DNA of 64,000 bases from JAGPUQ01 sp963708735 (GCA_963708735.1 CAVPTW010000033.1:29560-93559), one strand, 5' to 3'; counted from the stretch's first letter, positions 27,718 through 37,521 are shown. Notes: a model not told the origin generated them from the letters alone. Numbers and translations are program-made.

Positions 27718-28035
27718 CGCAAGGTTCTGCAACGGGGACAGCGGCCGCACGGGTCGCGCGCGGCGCGCCCAGGCTTCTTCGCACAAGCTGCGGGAGCCGG
27801 TCAGCGTCGTGCCCTCGGGCAGCGCACGTTCGGTGGTGGTGGTGGGGGTGAAATCATCGAAACGCGATTTCAGAAAATGACGCTCGATGCGGTAACTGGC
27901 ATCGAGCCGTACCAGACGCCGCTCCAGTTCAAGATAGAGTTCAGCCAGGGCGGCCAGACCCCGACAGATCCAGCGCAAACGTGGTCTCGACGCTGAGCGA
28001 TTTGGAGCGCCGATCGGCCTGTACCGGACGCAGGC
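27718..28035. other. Unassigned 318-base stretch
   Basis: No gene is recognised on the plus strand. The minus strand is open over most of the stretch and has protein-like composition (LAALAELYLELERRLVRLD, then RIERHFLKSRF), but lacks a start and runs into the antisense of the dehydrogenase gene. It may be the remnant of a lost gene. The right boundary is the start of the first IS91-like fragment. Confidence 0.4.
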
Positions 28036-28468
28036 ATGAGCTGGGTACAGTGCCTGAAGCGCGTGTTCCCTATCGATATCGAGACCTGCCGCGAACGCGG
28101 CGGCGCCGTCAAGGTGATCGCCTACATCGAAGCCCCGGTGGTGCTCCGGAAGATACGCGATCACCTGAAGGAAAAGGGTGATTGCCTGGATGTGTTTCGG
28201 TTACGCGAGAGCCGCGGCCCGCCACAAATGCGCTTATTTGACGAAGGAAAATCCGTTCGTGAATCACAAGGAAGTTGCCGGTGACACCCGGCAAGAGCCG
28301 CGCTCGGCCGCCGGTTCAGATGGTGCGGATCACAGGGTCGAAATCGAGTCCATGTCTCAGGTTGAGCCACCGCACCAGCTGAGATTGACTACCACCGGCC
28401 GCGAAATAGCCGGTTGGTTCGCGGTGGTCAGGGTGGTTTCTCAGGAAAAAAAAGGGGGGTTATACTTC
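28036..28468 (+). mobile_element. IS91-like 3' end, copy A
   Basis: The first 150 bases encode the C-terminal tail of an IS91-family transposase (LKRVFPIDIETCRERGGAVKVIAYIE), after which about 280 non-coding bases lead to a terminus GGGGGGTTATACTTC. The same sequence occurs four more times in the window in the same orientation. The transposase N-terminus and catalytic tyrosines are missing, so this copy cannot move by itself. The second cysteine of the usual CxxC metal-binding pair is Arg here (CRERGG). Confidence 0.75.
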
Positions 28469-28744
28469 GATTGATTGATGTGGCTGTGAACGTAGCCGCC
28501 AACGATCCCCTAGTGGTGCGGTGACATAGGTCGGCGCGGCGCTGGTTGTGTGCGTTCGTCATGCGCAGCGATGATTAAAAGCGTTCACCGCGTACGACAA
28601 CAGTTTGGTTCCTTCGGGAGGGACGGTAACTGCCGGCGGGCCGATTGAGGGTGTCGAAGCGATGCGACAAACGGCGCGTGGCGGCCTGTTCGGCTGCGCG
28701 GGAGCGCATAATCGCGTCGGACGACGACGGATGGCCTTATCCTA

Positions 28745-29767
28745 ATGGAGCAACTCGCGAAACAGGTGCCGGTTGAGTACGGCTCCGACCGCAACGGACT
28801 GATATGGGGCTACGCGTTCCGCGCAGGCGCGCTGGCGACCCCGATCCACGCTGAGGACGTGCCTTCCGAACCCGGCGCGGCCCGGTCGGACGGCAGCTTT
28901 TTCTGGCTGCACTTCGCCGCCGCGAACTCCAATACTGAGCGCTGGCTGCGCCAATACGTCGACTTGCCCGCCGGCTTCTACAATGGCTTGCGGGCGTCGA
29001 GCAGCGCCACGCGCGTCGAGCAGGATGGCGACGCCTTGGTCGCCGTCATCAATGACATGCTGTTCGCCTTCGAAAGCGACCACCCGGACGTGTCCACGAT
29101 GACGCTCGGCGTGCTTCCTGGCGCGATGATCAGCGCGCGTCTGAAACCGCTCCGCTCGATCGAACGCCTGCGCGAGGCGGTGAAAGCAGGCGCGATCTGT
29201 CGTTCGCCGGTGGATCTGCTCGCGCACCTGCTGAAGAACCAAGCAGACGTGCTGGCCGAATTGGTCCGCAAGTCCGGACCGCAGATTGACGAGATCGAGG
29301 ACGGTCTGTTGACGAGCCGCCTGCGTGCCAACCGAGCGCAACTCTCTACGATGCGAAGAATGCTGGTACGCCTGCAGCGCTTGATGGCGCCCGAACCTGC
29401 TGCGCTGTTCCGGTTGTTGAACCGCCCTCCGGTGTGGATCGCGGCCGAAGATCTTCAGGAGCTGCGCCAAACCGCCGAAGAATTCGCGCTCGTCGTTGGC
29501 GACTGCGCGGCATTGGTGGAGCGCCTTAAGCTCGTCCAGGAAGAACTCGTCGCGATGGTCAACGAGCAAACGAACCGGAGCGTGCTGCTGCTGACGTTCG
29601 CGACCGTCATGCTGTTGCCTTTCAACGTCGTCGGCGGGCTGTTTGGTATGAACGTCGGCGGCATCCCGTTTGCCGAAAGCACGGCCGGATTCTGGACTGT
29701 GGTGGTGCTGATCACGGCGCCAACGGTCCTGCTCGGCAGCCTGCTACTGACGCGATTTCGCCGCTAA
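28745..29767 (+). CDS. ZntB/CorA family divalent-cation transporter
   Basis: This 340-residue protein has a large cytoplasmic N-terminal domain and two C-terminal transmembrane helices joined by the GMNVGGIPF loop, the signature of CorA-superfamily channels. GMN followed by VGG is more like ZntB (zinc) than CorA (magnesium). It lies alone after the first IS91-like end; the 276 bases between hold no gene I recognise. Neighbouring genes are fragments, so it was probably imported as part of a larger segment. Confidence 0.85.
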   Translation: MEQLAKQVPVEYGSDRNGLIWGYAFRAGALATPIHAEDVPSEPGAARSDGSFFWLHFAAANSNTERWLRQYVDLPAGFYNGLRASSSATRVEQDGDALVAVINDMLFAFESDHPDVSTMTLGVLPGAMISARLKPLRSIERLREAVKAGAICRSPVDLLAHLLKNQADVLAELVRKSGPQIDEIEDGLLTSRLRANRAQLSTMRRMLVRLQRLMAPEPAALFRLLNRPPVWIAAEDLQELRQTAEEFALVVGDCAALVERLKLVQEELVAMVNEQTNRSVLLLTFATVMLLPFNVVGGLFGMNVGGIPFAESTAGFWTVVVLITAPTVLLGSLLLTRFRR

Positions 29768-29876
29768 CGCCGGCGCACGGCCGCGCGGTTGGTCCCAATC
29801 GCCTGTTGCAGAACGCAGCGCACCAAGTACAGACTCGATCCCGCAACGGCATTCCGCACGCGGCAGGAGGGGGGTC

Positions 29877-30230
29877 GTGTCGGGGCAATCGCAGACGATT
29901 CCGCGGATTCTGTCCGGACTCATTGTTATGGGTGCGGCGATGGCGTTTGGCTCCGAAGCGGTGGTCGATTCCGCCGATGACGATCGGTCCGTCATAGAAG
30001 AGATCATCATCGAGGGCGAACGCGCGACGAGTCTGCCGCTCAAAGACACGTCGCACACCATCGTCGTCTTCACGGAGGATGATCTCGAGCGTGGCACGGA
30101 TCGCGGCATGCAGGACATCTACCAGCGGGTGCCGAATGTCGCGACGAACCCGTTCAACGGTGCCGTCATCATCCGCGGCGTTGCGACCAACGGCATATTG
30201 AACCGCGGGTTCAGCGCCGGGTCAGTTACG
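29877..30230 (+). pseudogene. TonB-dependent receptor, N-terminal fragment
   Basis: About 118 codons encode a signal peptide-like start and the beginning of a TonB plug domain: IEEIIIEGERATSLPLKD (TonB-box-like), then GTDRGMQDIYQRVPNV and IIRGVATNGI. A strong AGGAGGGG precedes the GTG start. Similarity stops near 30230, where the sequence runs into the 3' end of a gene on the other strand. The remaining part of the plug and the whole barrel are missing, so it is non-functional. A full receptor would be about 700 residues. Confidence 0.7.
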
Positions 30231-30287
30231 ACGCTGAGGTTCGCCGACCGCAGGGGCCTTGAGGGGGGCTCATCGGGGTTCGCGGCG

Positions 30288-31028
30288 TCAGTGGGTGGCG
30301 GCGCCGGGTGGAGAGCTGGGCTGCGTGCCGCCGTGGCGGTGACCCTGATCGTGCCCGTCCTGAGCCAGAACCTTGCGGACGAAGGGATCCTCCTCCAGGT
30401 CGCCGAAATCCGCGGCATCGAGCCGACCAAAGCCGACAAGCCGGTCGTCGCCCAGCTGCGGCCACTGGGCCGGCGCCGCGGCGTGCAACTCGGTCAACTC
30501 AAGACGCAGCAGATAGTCACTCGCGCCGCGTTCGAAACGCGCGGGCAACCGAGCTTCCGGCAGCCACCACAGCCGTGTCGGCACACCATCGAGGTCGCCC
30601 TCGAGAACCTGGGCATGCTGGCCGAGCACAACGCGTTCGCCAGTCTGGCGCAGTCCGGTGACTTGCGCGGGATCCACCAGTGAGAACAGCTTTTCCCACT
30701 GCGGCACGGCGCCGCGCGCGCGCAGCTCGCCGGCGCTGTACTCGATGATCTTGCGATCGCCGACAAACACCCGGCGATAGTCGATCACGCCGTTGGGCGC
30801 GCGCGCCCAGATCTCGCCCTGGCGACTGCCGGCATTGAAGCTTTCGATCCGCGTTGCGGTGCGCAGCAGGTACCAGTCGGTGGTGTGGGTGCCAATGCGC
30901 AGCTCATAGCGGGCGGCGAGCGCGGGCGCGGCGGATACCGCAACCGGTTGCGCAGAGGGCTCCGCCGCCAGCCCCCAGGCGGCCATCAGCAGCAGCGCCA
31001 GGGCACTTAATTTGGGGTTTTTCATCAT
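30288..31028 (-). CDS. Secreted protein of unknown function downstream of alkaline phosphatase
   Basis: This 246-residue protein has a signal peptide (KLSALALLLMAAWGLAAEP). The mature part reads like a beta-rich periplasmic domain (YELRIGTHTTDWYLLRTATRIESFNAG, VIDYRRVFVGDRKIIEYS) and ends in a His-rich tail. I do not recognise the family. It starts 75 bases after the alkaline phosphatase stop codon on the same strand and is likely co-transcribed. The double ATG leaves the start uncertain by one codon. Confidence 0.6.
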   Translation of the reverse strand: MMKNPKLSALALLLMAAWGLAAEPSAQPVAVSAAPALAARYELRIGTHTTDWYLLRTATRIESFNAGSRQGEIWARAPNGVIDYRRVFVGDRKIIEYSAGELRARGAVPQWEKLFSLVDPAQVTGLRQTGERVVLGQHAQVLEGDLDGVPTRLWWLPEARLPARFERGASDYLLRLELTELHAAAPAQWPQLGDDRLVGFGRLDAADFGDLEEDPFVRKVLAQDGHDQGHRHGGTQPSSPPGAATH

Positions 31029-31102
31029 GTCACACCGCAAAAAATCCGGGCGCTGCGGCGCCCCGGATAGCGTTGGAGTTGGCGAATAAGCAGGCTCGGC
31101 GA

Positions 31103-32665
31103 TCAAAAACCGAACGCCTCCTTCATCACGTGATAGATCCAGTTCTGCTCCATCGAGCCATGCACCAAGTGCGCCTTGGGACCACTGGCGAAGATCGCGA
31201 CATCCTCGCCGGCATGGGTTTCGGAGCTCAGGGGTACCGCGGCCTCCTGCAGATAGCCGAGCGCGCCGGTGTCGACCGCAGTCAAATCCGGGCGCTCCTG
31301 GCCGGTGGCGACGGCATCGCGCCAGCCGGGGCCGTTGGCGTAACCCAGCGTGGTGTAGGGCAGGCCCAGCGTGTCGAGCGAAAGTTCGGTCGGATCGCCA
31401 TCAACCTCGGGTACATCCTTGACCAAACCCAGAATCGGGTTGCCCCGGTGCGGATAGCCGGCAATGGTGAACACATGGCTGTGGTCGGCGCTGACGATAA
31501 TCAGCGTGTCCTGCGGATCCGTCATTTCATAGGCCGTCTTGATCGCCTCCGCGAACTCAATGGTATCCAGTAGCGCGCGCTGCGCATTGCCGGCGTGGTG
31601 GGCGTGGTCGATACGGCCACTTTCCACATGCAGGTAGAAGCCTTTCGGGTTGCGCTGCAACATCTGAATGGATTTCTGCGTCATCTCGGTCAGCGATGGC
31701 TCGCCTGCGGTGTCGGTGGCGCGGTCGGCCTCGTACTGCATGTGCGAGCGCTCGAACAGGCCGAGCAGATACTTGGTGCTCGCCGGACTGGCGGCATCGA
31801 AGCCGGCTTGGTCACTCACATACCGCGCCCCAGTGCCGCGCGTACTCACCCACTCGGCGGTGAGGTCGCGGCCATCCTTGCGCAAACCCTTCTTGGTCGG
31901 GTATTCGGGATCCGCATCGGTGTTCTTGCGAAAATAGTCGCGGCCGCCGCCCAGTACCACTCGCAGGCTATTCGCGACCGGCGGGCTCAGCTCGATCAAC
32001 TGGCGGGCGATATCCTTGACGCCACAACCCGCAGGCAGATTGGCATCCGCCTCCCAGTCGCGCACCGGCGTGTGCGCGAAGTTAGCGGCCGGGGTGGCAT
32101 GGGTGATGCGCGCCGTGCTCACCACGCCGGTCGATTTACCCGCGGCGGCGGCCTGTTCGAGGATCGTGGTCAACGAGTTCGCGGCGACCACAGCGGCGTT
32201 GCACTCACCCCGGGCGGTGGTGTGGTTGACGGACAGCATGCCGTCGCGCGCCTTGTAGCCGGTGACCATCGCGGTCATGGTCGGCGCCGAATCGGGGGTC
32301 TGTTGATCCCAAGAGTAGGTTTTGGACAGCGCCAGATAGGGAAATTGCTCGAAGGAAAGGCGATTTTCCTCTCCCGGCTGGCCATTCAGCTGGCCGGCCA
32401 GGATGCGCGCCGCGGTAATCGTCGATACACCCATGCCGTCGCCAACGAACAGAATGACGTTTTTCGCCTTGCGCGGGTTCTTGTGCAGGCGCTTGCCGTC
32501 GTGGATGAATTGCTGGCCGGCACGCCACCAGTCGGCGACGCTTTCCGGACCTTGTACGGCTGGGCTCACAGCCAGCGCCGATACGCTGGCAACGGCGAGG
32601 CCGGTGGCGACGGCAGCGGCCATGGTTGTGGATATCATCGGGGTTTTTGATATGAACCGACGCAT
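31103..32665 (-). CDS. Alkaline phosphatase (PhoA family)
   Basis: This 520-residue periplasmic phosphomonoesterase has an N-terminal signal region (residues 1-33). Metal ligands and nucleophile are in FVGDGMG and in TPDSAPTMTAM (the serine after Asp). Further ligands appear in ESGRIDHAHHAGN and SADHSHVF. A C-terminal histidine is in SETHAGEDVAIFASG. It is larger than E. coli PhoA and resembles the insert-bearing marine type. GAGG precedes the ATG. Its product releases phosphate from organic esters. Confidence 0.9.
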   Translation of the reverse strand: MRRFISKTPMISTTMAAAVATGLAVASVSALAVSPAVQGPESVADWWRAGQQFIHDGKRLHKNPRKAKNVILFVGDGMGVSTITAARILAGQLNGQPGEENRLSFEQFPYLALSKTYSWDQQTPDSAPTMTAMVTGYKARDGMLSVNHTTARGECNAAVVAANSLTTILEQAAAAGKSTGVVSTARITHATPAANFAHTPVRDWEADANLPAGCGVKDIARQLIELSPPVANSLRVVLGGGRDYFRKNTDADPEYPTKKGLRKDGRDLTAEWVSTRGTGARYVSDQAGFDAASPASTKYLLGLFERSHMQYEADRATDTAGEPSLTEMTQKSIQMLQRNPKGFYLHVESGRIDHAHHAGNAQRALLDTIEFAEAIKTAYEMTDPQDTLIIVSADHSHVFTIAGYPHRGNPILGLVKDVPEVDGDPTELSLDTLGLPYTTLGYANGPGWRDAVATGQERPDLTAVDTGALGYLQEAAVPLSSETHAGEDVAIFASGPKAHLVHGSMEQNWIYHVMKEAFGF

Positions 32666-32849
32666 GGTTTGGTCCTCTCTCGGCGGTTTGAGGGTTGGCG
32701 AGCGCGCGATGGCACCGGACAGGTGCGGGATGAGAACGAGGACAAATTAATGGGTCCGTGTTGCGCGCCTGTGACTGCTGGCGGTCAAGCGGGTTACATC
32801 AACCGGACAGCACTCACATGGGCCATCGTTGCCCGGTGCGTCCCCGCCG

Positions 32850-33480
32850 GCCACACCCGGCCCGTGGACTTCATTGCCCGGCTCGCCACCCTGGTTCTCA
32901 AGCCAAGAGTCAACCTGACGCGCTTTCACGGCGTCTTCGCCCCCAACTGTAAACACCGCGCGTTGGTGACGCCCGCCAAGCGAGGCAAAGGGAACAAGGC
33001 TAAGGTATCGGGTGAACCGCCAACACCCGCCGAACGTCGGGCATCGATGACCTGGGCGCAGCGTCTCAAGCGCGTGTTCAATATCGATATCGAGACCTGC
33101 CGCGAACGCGGCGGCGCCGTCAAGGTGATCGCCTACATCGAAGATCCGGTGGTGATCCGGAAGATACGCGATCACCTGAAGGAATAAGGGTGAATGCCAG
33201 GATGTGTTTCGGTTACCCGAGAGCCGCGGCCCGCCACAAACGCGTTTATTTGACGAAGGAAAATCCGTTCGTGAATCACCAGGAAGTTGCCGGTGACACC
33301 CGGCAAGGATCCCGCTCGGCCGCCGGTTCAGATGGAGCGGATCACAGGGTCGAAATCGAGTCCATGTCTCAGGTTGAGCCACCGCACCAGCTGAGATTGA
33401 CTACCACCGGCCGCGAAATAGCCGGGTTGGTTCGGGGTGGTCAGGGTGGTTTCTCGGGAAAAAAGGGGGGGTTATACTTC
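32850..33480 (+). mobile_element. IS91-like 3' end, copy B (longest C-terminal piece)
   Basis: The reading frame from about 32862 to 33187 encodes the last ~108 residues of an IS91-family transposase: VDFIARLATLV, LTRFHGVFAPNCKHRALV, then MTWAQRLKRVFNIDIETC. The conserved non-coding tail of about 290 bases ends at GGGGGGGTTATACTTC (33480). It is nearly identical to copy A over the shared part. The next base after the terminus leads directly into a truncated P-type ATPase gene. Confidence 0.8.
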
Positions 33481-33489
33481 CTGACTTAG

Positions 33490-33726
33490 TCCGCAAGCGC
33501 GTTCCGGGACATGTTCGACAACCGTTGGCTGTGGCTGGCTGTCGTGGCCGGGCTGATATTGCAGGTCGCCGTCGTGCAGTTGCCGTTCCTGAACCGGGCC
33601 TTCGGGACGGTGCCGCTCGCCATCGATCAGTGGGCGCTGTGCGTGGCCATGGGCAGTCTGGTCATGTGGTTCAGCGAATTGCACAAATTTTTCCTGCGCC
33701 GCAGTCTGCTGGCTGACACGCACTGA
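33490..33726 (+). pseudogene. P-type cation ATPase, C-terminal fragment
   Basis: About 78 codons encode two transmembrane helices and the tail of a P-type ATPase: FDNRWLWLAVVAGLILQ, then FGTVPLAIDQWALC and VMWFSELHKFFLRRS. This matches the C-terminal domain of calcium or monovalent-cation pumps. The frame is interrupted by TAG at 33487-33489, right next to the end of IS91-like copy B, so everything upstream of the last two helices was lost at that junction. Confidence 0.7.
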
Positions 33727-33786
33727 AATCCCTTACCGTTTCGGTCGACCGGACATAGACGATCAGCTTTCGAGGGGATACGCCGC

Positions 33787-35232
33787 ATGGATTTCGCACT
33801 GAATCTGATCAATGGCGGTGCCGGCAGCCTGGCTTCGTATCTGGCAGCGCATGTGCTGCTCTGTCTGCTGCCGGCATTCTTCATCGCCGGTGCGATGGCC
33901 GCGCTGATACCGAAAGCCAGTATCACGCGCTGGCTCGGACGCAATGCACCGGCGCAAGTGTCTTACCCTGCAGCCGCGGTCGCAGGTTCTTTGATTGCGG
34001 TGTGTTCATGCACCATCGTCCCGCTGTTCGCCGGCATCTACCGCAAAGGAGCCGGCCTCGGGCCGGCTGTCACCTTCCTGTTCTTTGCCCCGGCCGGCAA
34101 TATCATGGCGCTCGCCTACACCGGCAGCATCCTGGGGCCTGAATTCGCCATCGCGCGCTTCGTGCTGTGCCTGCTGTTCGGCATCGGAATCGGCATGCTG
34201 ATGGCCATGATCTTCTGGCGTGACGACGCCAGCCACGACGCGCAGACCGACACCCTGTTTGCCGACAAGGCAACGATTGCGCCGGCCGCGCTGGGTGTGC
34301 TGCTGTCGCTGGTGGCCCTGCTGATTGCGGGCACCCTGAAACTGTGGCCGCTCACCGCCACATTGGTGACCTTTGATGTGCCGCTGACGTGGGCGCAGGC
34401 ATGGCAGACCACCCTCTTTCAGTGGGTACCCTTCGATGCCGCCAAGGGTGAGGAAGGCGTGAGCTTTCAGGGTTCAGTGCTGATCGTGCTGCTGCTGCTG
34501 ATCTCGGTAACCGCATGGAAAGGGCTGGAGGACATCGTCGAAGGCGCCAATCGCTGGACCTGGCTGGCCCTGGGTCTGGCCGGCACCACGCTGCTGGTCG
34601 CAGCATTGCGGCTGACCCCGCAGGTGAACGGACTGGCTGTTGCATTGACCGGTCGTGCCGTCGCCGTGGCGCTGGCCCTGTGGGCGGTGTGGCATTTTGC
34701 CCGCCAGCTTGCTGCGGACGACTGGCGGTCGTGGCTGTGGGAAGCCTGGCGTTTCGTGAAGCAGATCTTCGTACTGCTGGTCGCAGGCGTGTTCGTGGTG
34801 GGCATGGTGCGCCAGCTCATTCGTCCGGAGTGGATCGAAGCCGTCGCCGGGGACAACACGCTGCAGGCCAACGCCGTGGCCGTCAGCTTCGGTGTGTTCA
34901 TGTACTTCCCGACCCTGGTCGAAGTGCCGGTCGCGCGCATGTTCCTGGACCTCGGCATGCACCCCGGTCCGTTGCTGGCCTATCTGATGGCCGATCCCGA
35001 ACTGAGTCTGCAGAGCGTGCTGATGGTGTCCGCCATCATCGGGCGCAGCAAGACGGCCGCCTACGTGGGGCTGGTGTCAATGTTCAGTGTCTGCGCCGGA
35101 CTTCTGTACGGCGCATGGGTGGATGGGCTGGGCTGGGGATTGTTGTCGATTGCGCTCGGACTGTTCATGGCGGTACTCGCAGCTGCACTGGCCTGGCTGC
35201 GTCACCGGCAGCACGCCATGGCTGCCACCTGA
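33787..35232 (+). CDS. YraQ/ArsP-type permease (DUF318)
   Basis: This 481-residue inner-membrane permease has ten or more hydrophobic segments. The repeated family signatures are AVCSCTIVPLFAGIYRKG in the first half and YFPTLVEVPVARMFLDLGM in the second. A central cytoplasmic loop separates the halves. Family members include ArsP organoarsenical exporters; others have unknown cargo. The next gene encodes a mini-thioredoxin, a conserved pairing that suggests thiol-linked substrate handling. Confidence 0.8.
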   Translation: MDFALNLINGGAGSLASYLAAHVLLCLLPAFFIAGAMAALIPKASITRWLGRNAPAQVSYPAAAVAGSLIAVCSCTIVPLFAGIYRKGAGLGPAVTFLFFAPAGNIMALAYTGSILGPEFAIARFVLCLLFGIGIGMLMAMIFWRDDASHDAQTDTLFADKATIAPAALGVLLSLVALLIAGTLKLWPLTATLVTFDVPLTWAQAWQTTLFQWVPFDAAKGEEGVSFQGSVLIVLLLLISVTAWKGLEDIVEGANRWTWLALGLAGTTLLVAALRLTPQVNGLAVALTGRAVAVALALWAVWHFARQLAADDWRSWLWEAWRFVKQIFVLLVAGVFVVGMVRQLIRPEWIEAVAGDNTLQANAVAVSFGVFMYFPTLVEVPVARMFLDLGMHPGPLLAYLMADPELSLQSVLMVSAIIGRSKTAAYVGLVSMFSVCAGLLYGAWVDGLGWGLLSIALGLFMAVLAAALAWLRHRQHAMAAT

Positions 35233-35266
35233 ATTGTTTGATCACCCGTGATGAAGGAGAAGCCCC

Positions 35267-35503
35267 ATGTTGACCGTCAAGATCCTCGGTTCCGGCTGTG
35301 CCAACTGCAAAAAACTCGAAGCCGTGGCTCGCGAAGCTGCCGACAAGGCCCACATCGAGGCTGAGTTCATCAAGGTTACCGACATGAAGGACATCCTCGC
35401 CTACGAGGTGATGTCTTCGCCCTCTCTGGTCATCAATGAAAAGGTTGTCAGCAGTGGTCGCATTCCCACGGTCGCGGAGGTGCAGACGTGGTTAGCTGCT
35501 TAG
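35267..35503 (+). CDS. Mini-thioredoxin (redox-active disulfide protein family)
   Basis: This 78-residue thioredoxin-fold protein has the active site CANCKK at residues about 10-15 and the cis-proline loop SSPSLVI. It lacks the N-terminal extension of ordinary thioredoxin and fits the small family often encoded beside YraQ permeases. AAGGAG precedes the ATG, 34 bases after the permease stop, so they are co-transcribed. It may reduce or carry the permease substrate. Confidence 0.85.
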   Translation: MLTVKILGSGCANCKKLEAVAREAADKAHIEAEFIKVTDMKDILAYEVMSSPSLVINEKVVSSGRIPTVAEVQTWLAA

Positions 35504-35596
35504 CGGCCGTCGGCGCAGCAGATGAACGACGATGAAGGACAGAACCGTATCGTCGCGCTGGTTTTTTGCCTGATAGCGCAGCCGTGCGATGCCGCG

Positions 35597-35705
35597 GCGC
35601 TTTCTACCACCTGACCTCGCGTGGCGATCGCCGCGAGCCCATCCATGAGGATGACGCCGACCGGGAGTGCTTTCGGAAGGTGCTGGGTCACGTGGCGGAA
35701 GGTTC
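35597..35705 (+). pseudogene. RAYT transposase N-terminal fragment, copy 1
   Basis: The frame encodes YHLTSRGDRREPIHEDDAD and a few more residues, the N-terminal part of a REP-associated tyrosine transposase with the family's TSRG motif. It breaks off after about 35 codons. The same sequence recurs at 37.3 and 59.0 kb. The following stretch to 35850 has no recognisable gene. Confidence 0.65.
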
Positions 35706-35854
35706 GGTACCTATGGCAAGGGCCGCAAACAGATCGCGCTGCTCAGGCCCAGTGCCGCAGGACGCAGTTCAGCCAGCGCGAAAACAGCGGTGCTCCGCGG
35801 AGTCTGGCTCCGCGGGCACCGCACAAACCTGGCGATGTGCTGCGCGGCTGGCCC

Positions 35855-36655
35855 TCACGCCAAATCGAAGCGATCTGCGTTCATGACCTTGGTCCACGCG
35901 GCCACAAAGTCGTTGACGAACTTCTCCTTGCCATCGTCCTGCGCATAGACCTCGGCGTAGGCGCGCAGGATGGAGTTGGAGCCGAACACCAGATCCACCC
36001 GCGTCGCGGTCCACTTGACCTTGCCGGTGTTGCGGTCGCGAATTTCGTAGAGGTTGCTGCCGCATGGCTTCCACGTATTGGCCATGTCGGTGAGGTTGAC
36101 GAAGAAATCGTTGGTCAGCGCACCGACGCGATCGGTGAATACGCCGTGCCTGGTGCCGCCGTGGTTGGTGTCGAGCACGCGCATACCCCCCACCAGTGCG
36201 GTCATCTCGGGCGCGGTGAGGCCCATCAGTTGCGTGCGATCAAGCAGCAACTCCTCGGCGCTGACGGCGTAGTCCTTCTTCAGCCAGTTGCGATAGCCGT
36301 CGGCGAGCGGTTCCAGCACGCCAAATGAATCGACATCGGTCTGCGCGTCGGTCGCATCGCCTCGGCCCGGCGCGAACGGCACGCTGATGTTGAAGCCTGC
36401 CGCCCGGGACGCCTGCTCGATACCTACGTTGCCGGCCAGGACGATCGCATCCGCGAGGCTCGCGCCGGCGTTCTTCGCAATCGGCTCCAGCACGCCGAGC
36501 ACCTTGGCCAGACGCGCGGGCTCGTTACCTTCCCAGTCCTTCTGCGGCGCCAGGCGAATGCGCGCACCGTTGGCACCGCCGCGCATGTCGGAGCCACGGA
36601 AGGTACGCGCGCTGTCCCAGGCGGTAGCGACCATCTCGCCGACGGACAGACCGAT
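35855..36655 (-). pseudogene. katG C-terminal domain fragment (duplicate)
   Basis: This is about 266 codons of the C-terminal domain of catalase-peroxidase, from LSVGEMVATAWDSART to the natural stop after MNADRFDLA. The N-terminal heme domain is absent, so there is no catalase activity. It differs from the katG copy at 48.5-50.7 kb by about eleven residues, which indicates a recent duplication or independent acquisition of a close homologue. Similarity ends abruptly near 36655. Confidence 0.85.
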
Positions 36656-36782
36656 GCGCTGGCCGCCGACGGCGGCCGAGTCTGGTACGGTACGGGACGA
36701 ACGCCGGTTAATCCTTGCGGTCCAAACAGCCGCCGGACGGTACCTCGCCGTCCGGTTGTCAACCATCATCAGGAGTCACGAT

Positions 36783-37106
36783 ATGAGCAAGCACTGGAAA
36801 ACTGCCGTCGCCGGTGTCGCCCTTCTGGCACTTGCCGGAGGCGCAGCCGCCGCCCCGAAAGCCAGTCACGCAACCGGCGGCGCCTCCAGCCATTCCAGCA
36901 CGCCACCGGCCAGCAGCAACAAACAATCCCTGCCGGATTCCGACCAGGGCCTGGACCGGGCGGACGAGCGCAAATCACAGGAAGGTCTGGATCATTCCCA
37001 GGCTGAAGAACAACAGATGAACCACGCGCCCGACCAGGGCGTCGATCATCGCAATCCGAAATCGTTGCAGCCGCACGGCAAGAATGGCAAACACATGCCC
37101 AACTGA
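36783..37106 (+). CDS. Small secreted Ser/His/Gln-rich protein
   Basis: This 107-residue protein has a signal peptide (VAGVALLALAGGAAAAPK) followed by a low-complexity, hydrophilic mature part rich in Ser, His, Asp and Gln (SHSSTPPASSNKQ, then DQGLDRADER). AGGAG lies 8 bases before the ATG. I do not recognise a family; the mature part looks disordered. It sits between the katG fragment and a RAYT mini-element, and may be an authentic small periplasmic protein of the imported segment. Confidence 0.5.
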   Translation: MSKHWKTAVAGVALLALAGGAAAAPKASHATGGASSHSSTPPASSNKQSLPDSDQGLDRADERKSQEGLDHSQAEEQQMNHAPDQGVDHRNPKSLQPHGKNGKHMPN

Positions 37107-37289
37107 GCGCGGCTCCCAAATTTCGCGGGATGGGTGGAACGCAGCGAAACCCACCCCTCATGTTCTGCGTGTTGCGGTATCCACCGGCAATGCGTCGCTT
37201 GCCAGACAGATATGCTTTTGCCCCTCGCCGTGGCCGGGACGGCAGGCAATAAATCGCCCGCCAGATCGTCTTTGGGGAACATGGTGTCA

Positions 37290-37521
37290 TGGGGTCGGGT
37301 CCAGAACTCATACAGTGCCCCGGTAGCCCTCCGCGATGGGCTCGTCCCATCCGCATCGAATTCGCCGCGCTCTCTACCACCTGACCTCGCGCGGCGATCG
37401 CTGCGAGCCCATCCATGAGGATGACGCCGACCGGGAATGCTTTACCACGGTGGCGAAAGTGGTGTGGCAAACGAAGGCGAGAGTGTGACTGGTTAGCCTA
37501 AATTCTGGACCTGACCCTGCC
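37290..37521 (+). mobile_element. RAYT-derived mini-element, copy 2 (internally deleted)
   Basis: This has the 5' end of the RAYT element (GTCCCATCCGCATCGAATTC, then the TSRGDR coding segment) joined directly to its 3' end (ACGGTGGCGAAAGTGG ... GACTGGTTAGCCTAAATT). The ends GGGTCGGGTCCAGAACT and, on the other strand, GGGTCAGGTCCAGAATT form imperfect inverted repeats. About two-thirds of the coding region is missing. It abuts a truncated argH. Confidence 0.65.

Noticed and set aside
26386..28164. Long minus-strand frame of 592 codons
   Set aside because: Most of it is antisense to the aldehyde dehydrogenase. Only the 27.7-28.0 kb part might be a remnant of a minus-strand gene, and it has no start or recognisable motif.
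37130..37165. Inverted repeat GGGTGGAACGCAGCGAAACCCACC as a terminator
   Set aside because: It resembles a common dispersed proteobacterial repeat, has no T-run and lies between a small gene and transposon debris. No specific role can be supported.
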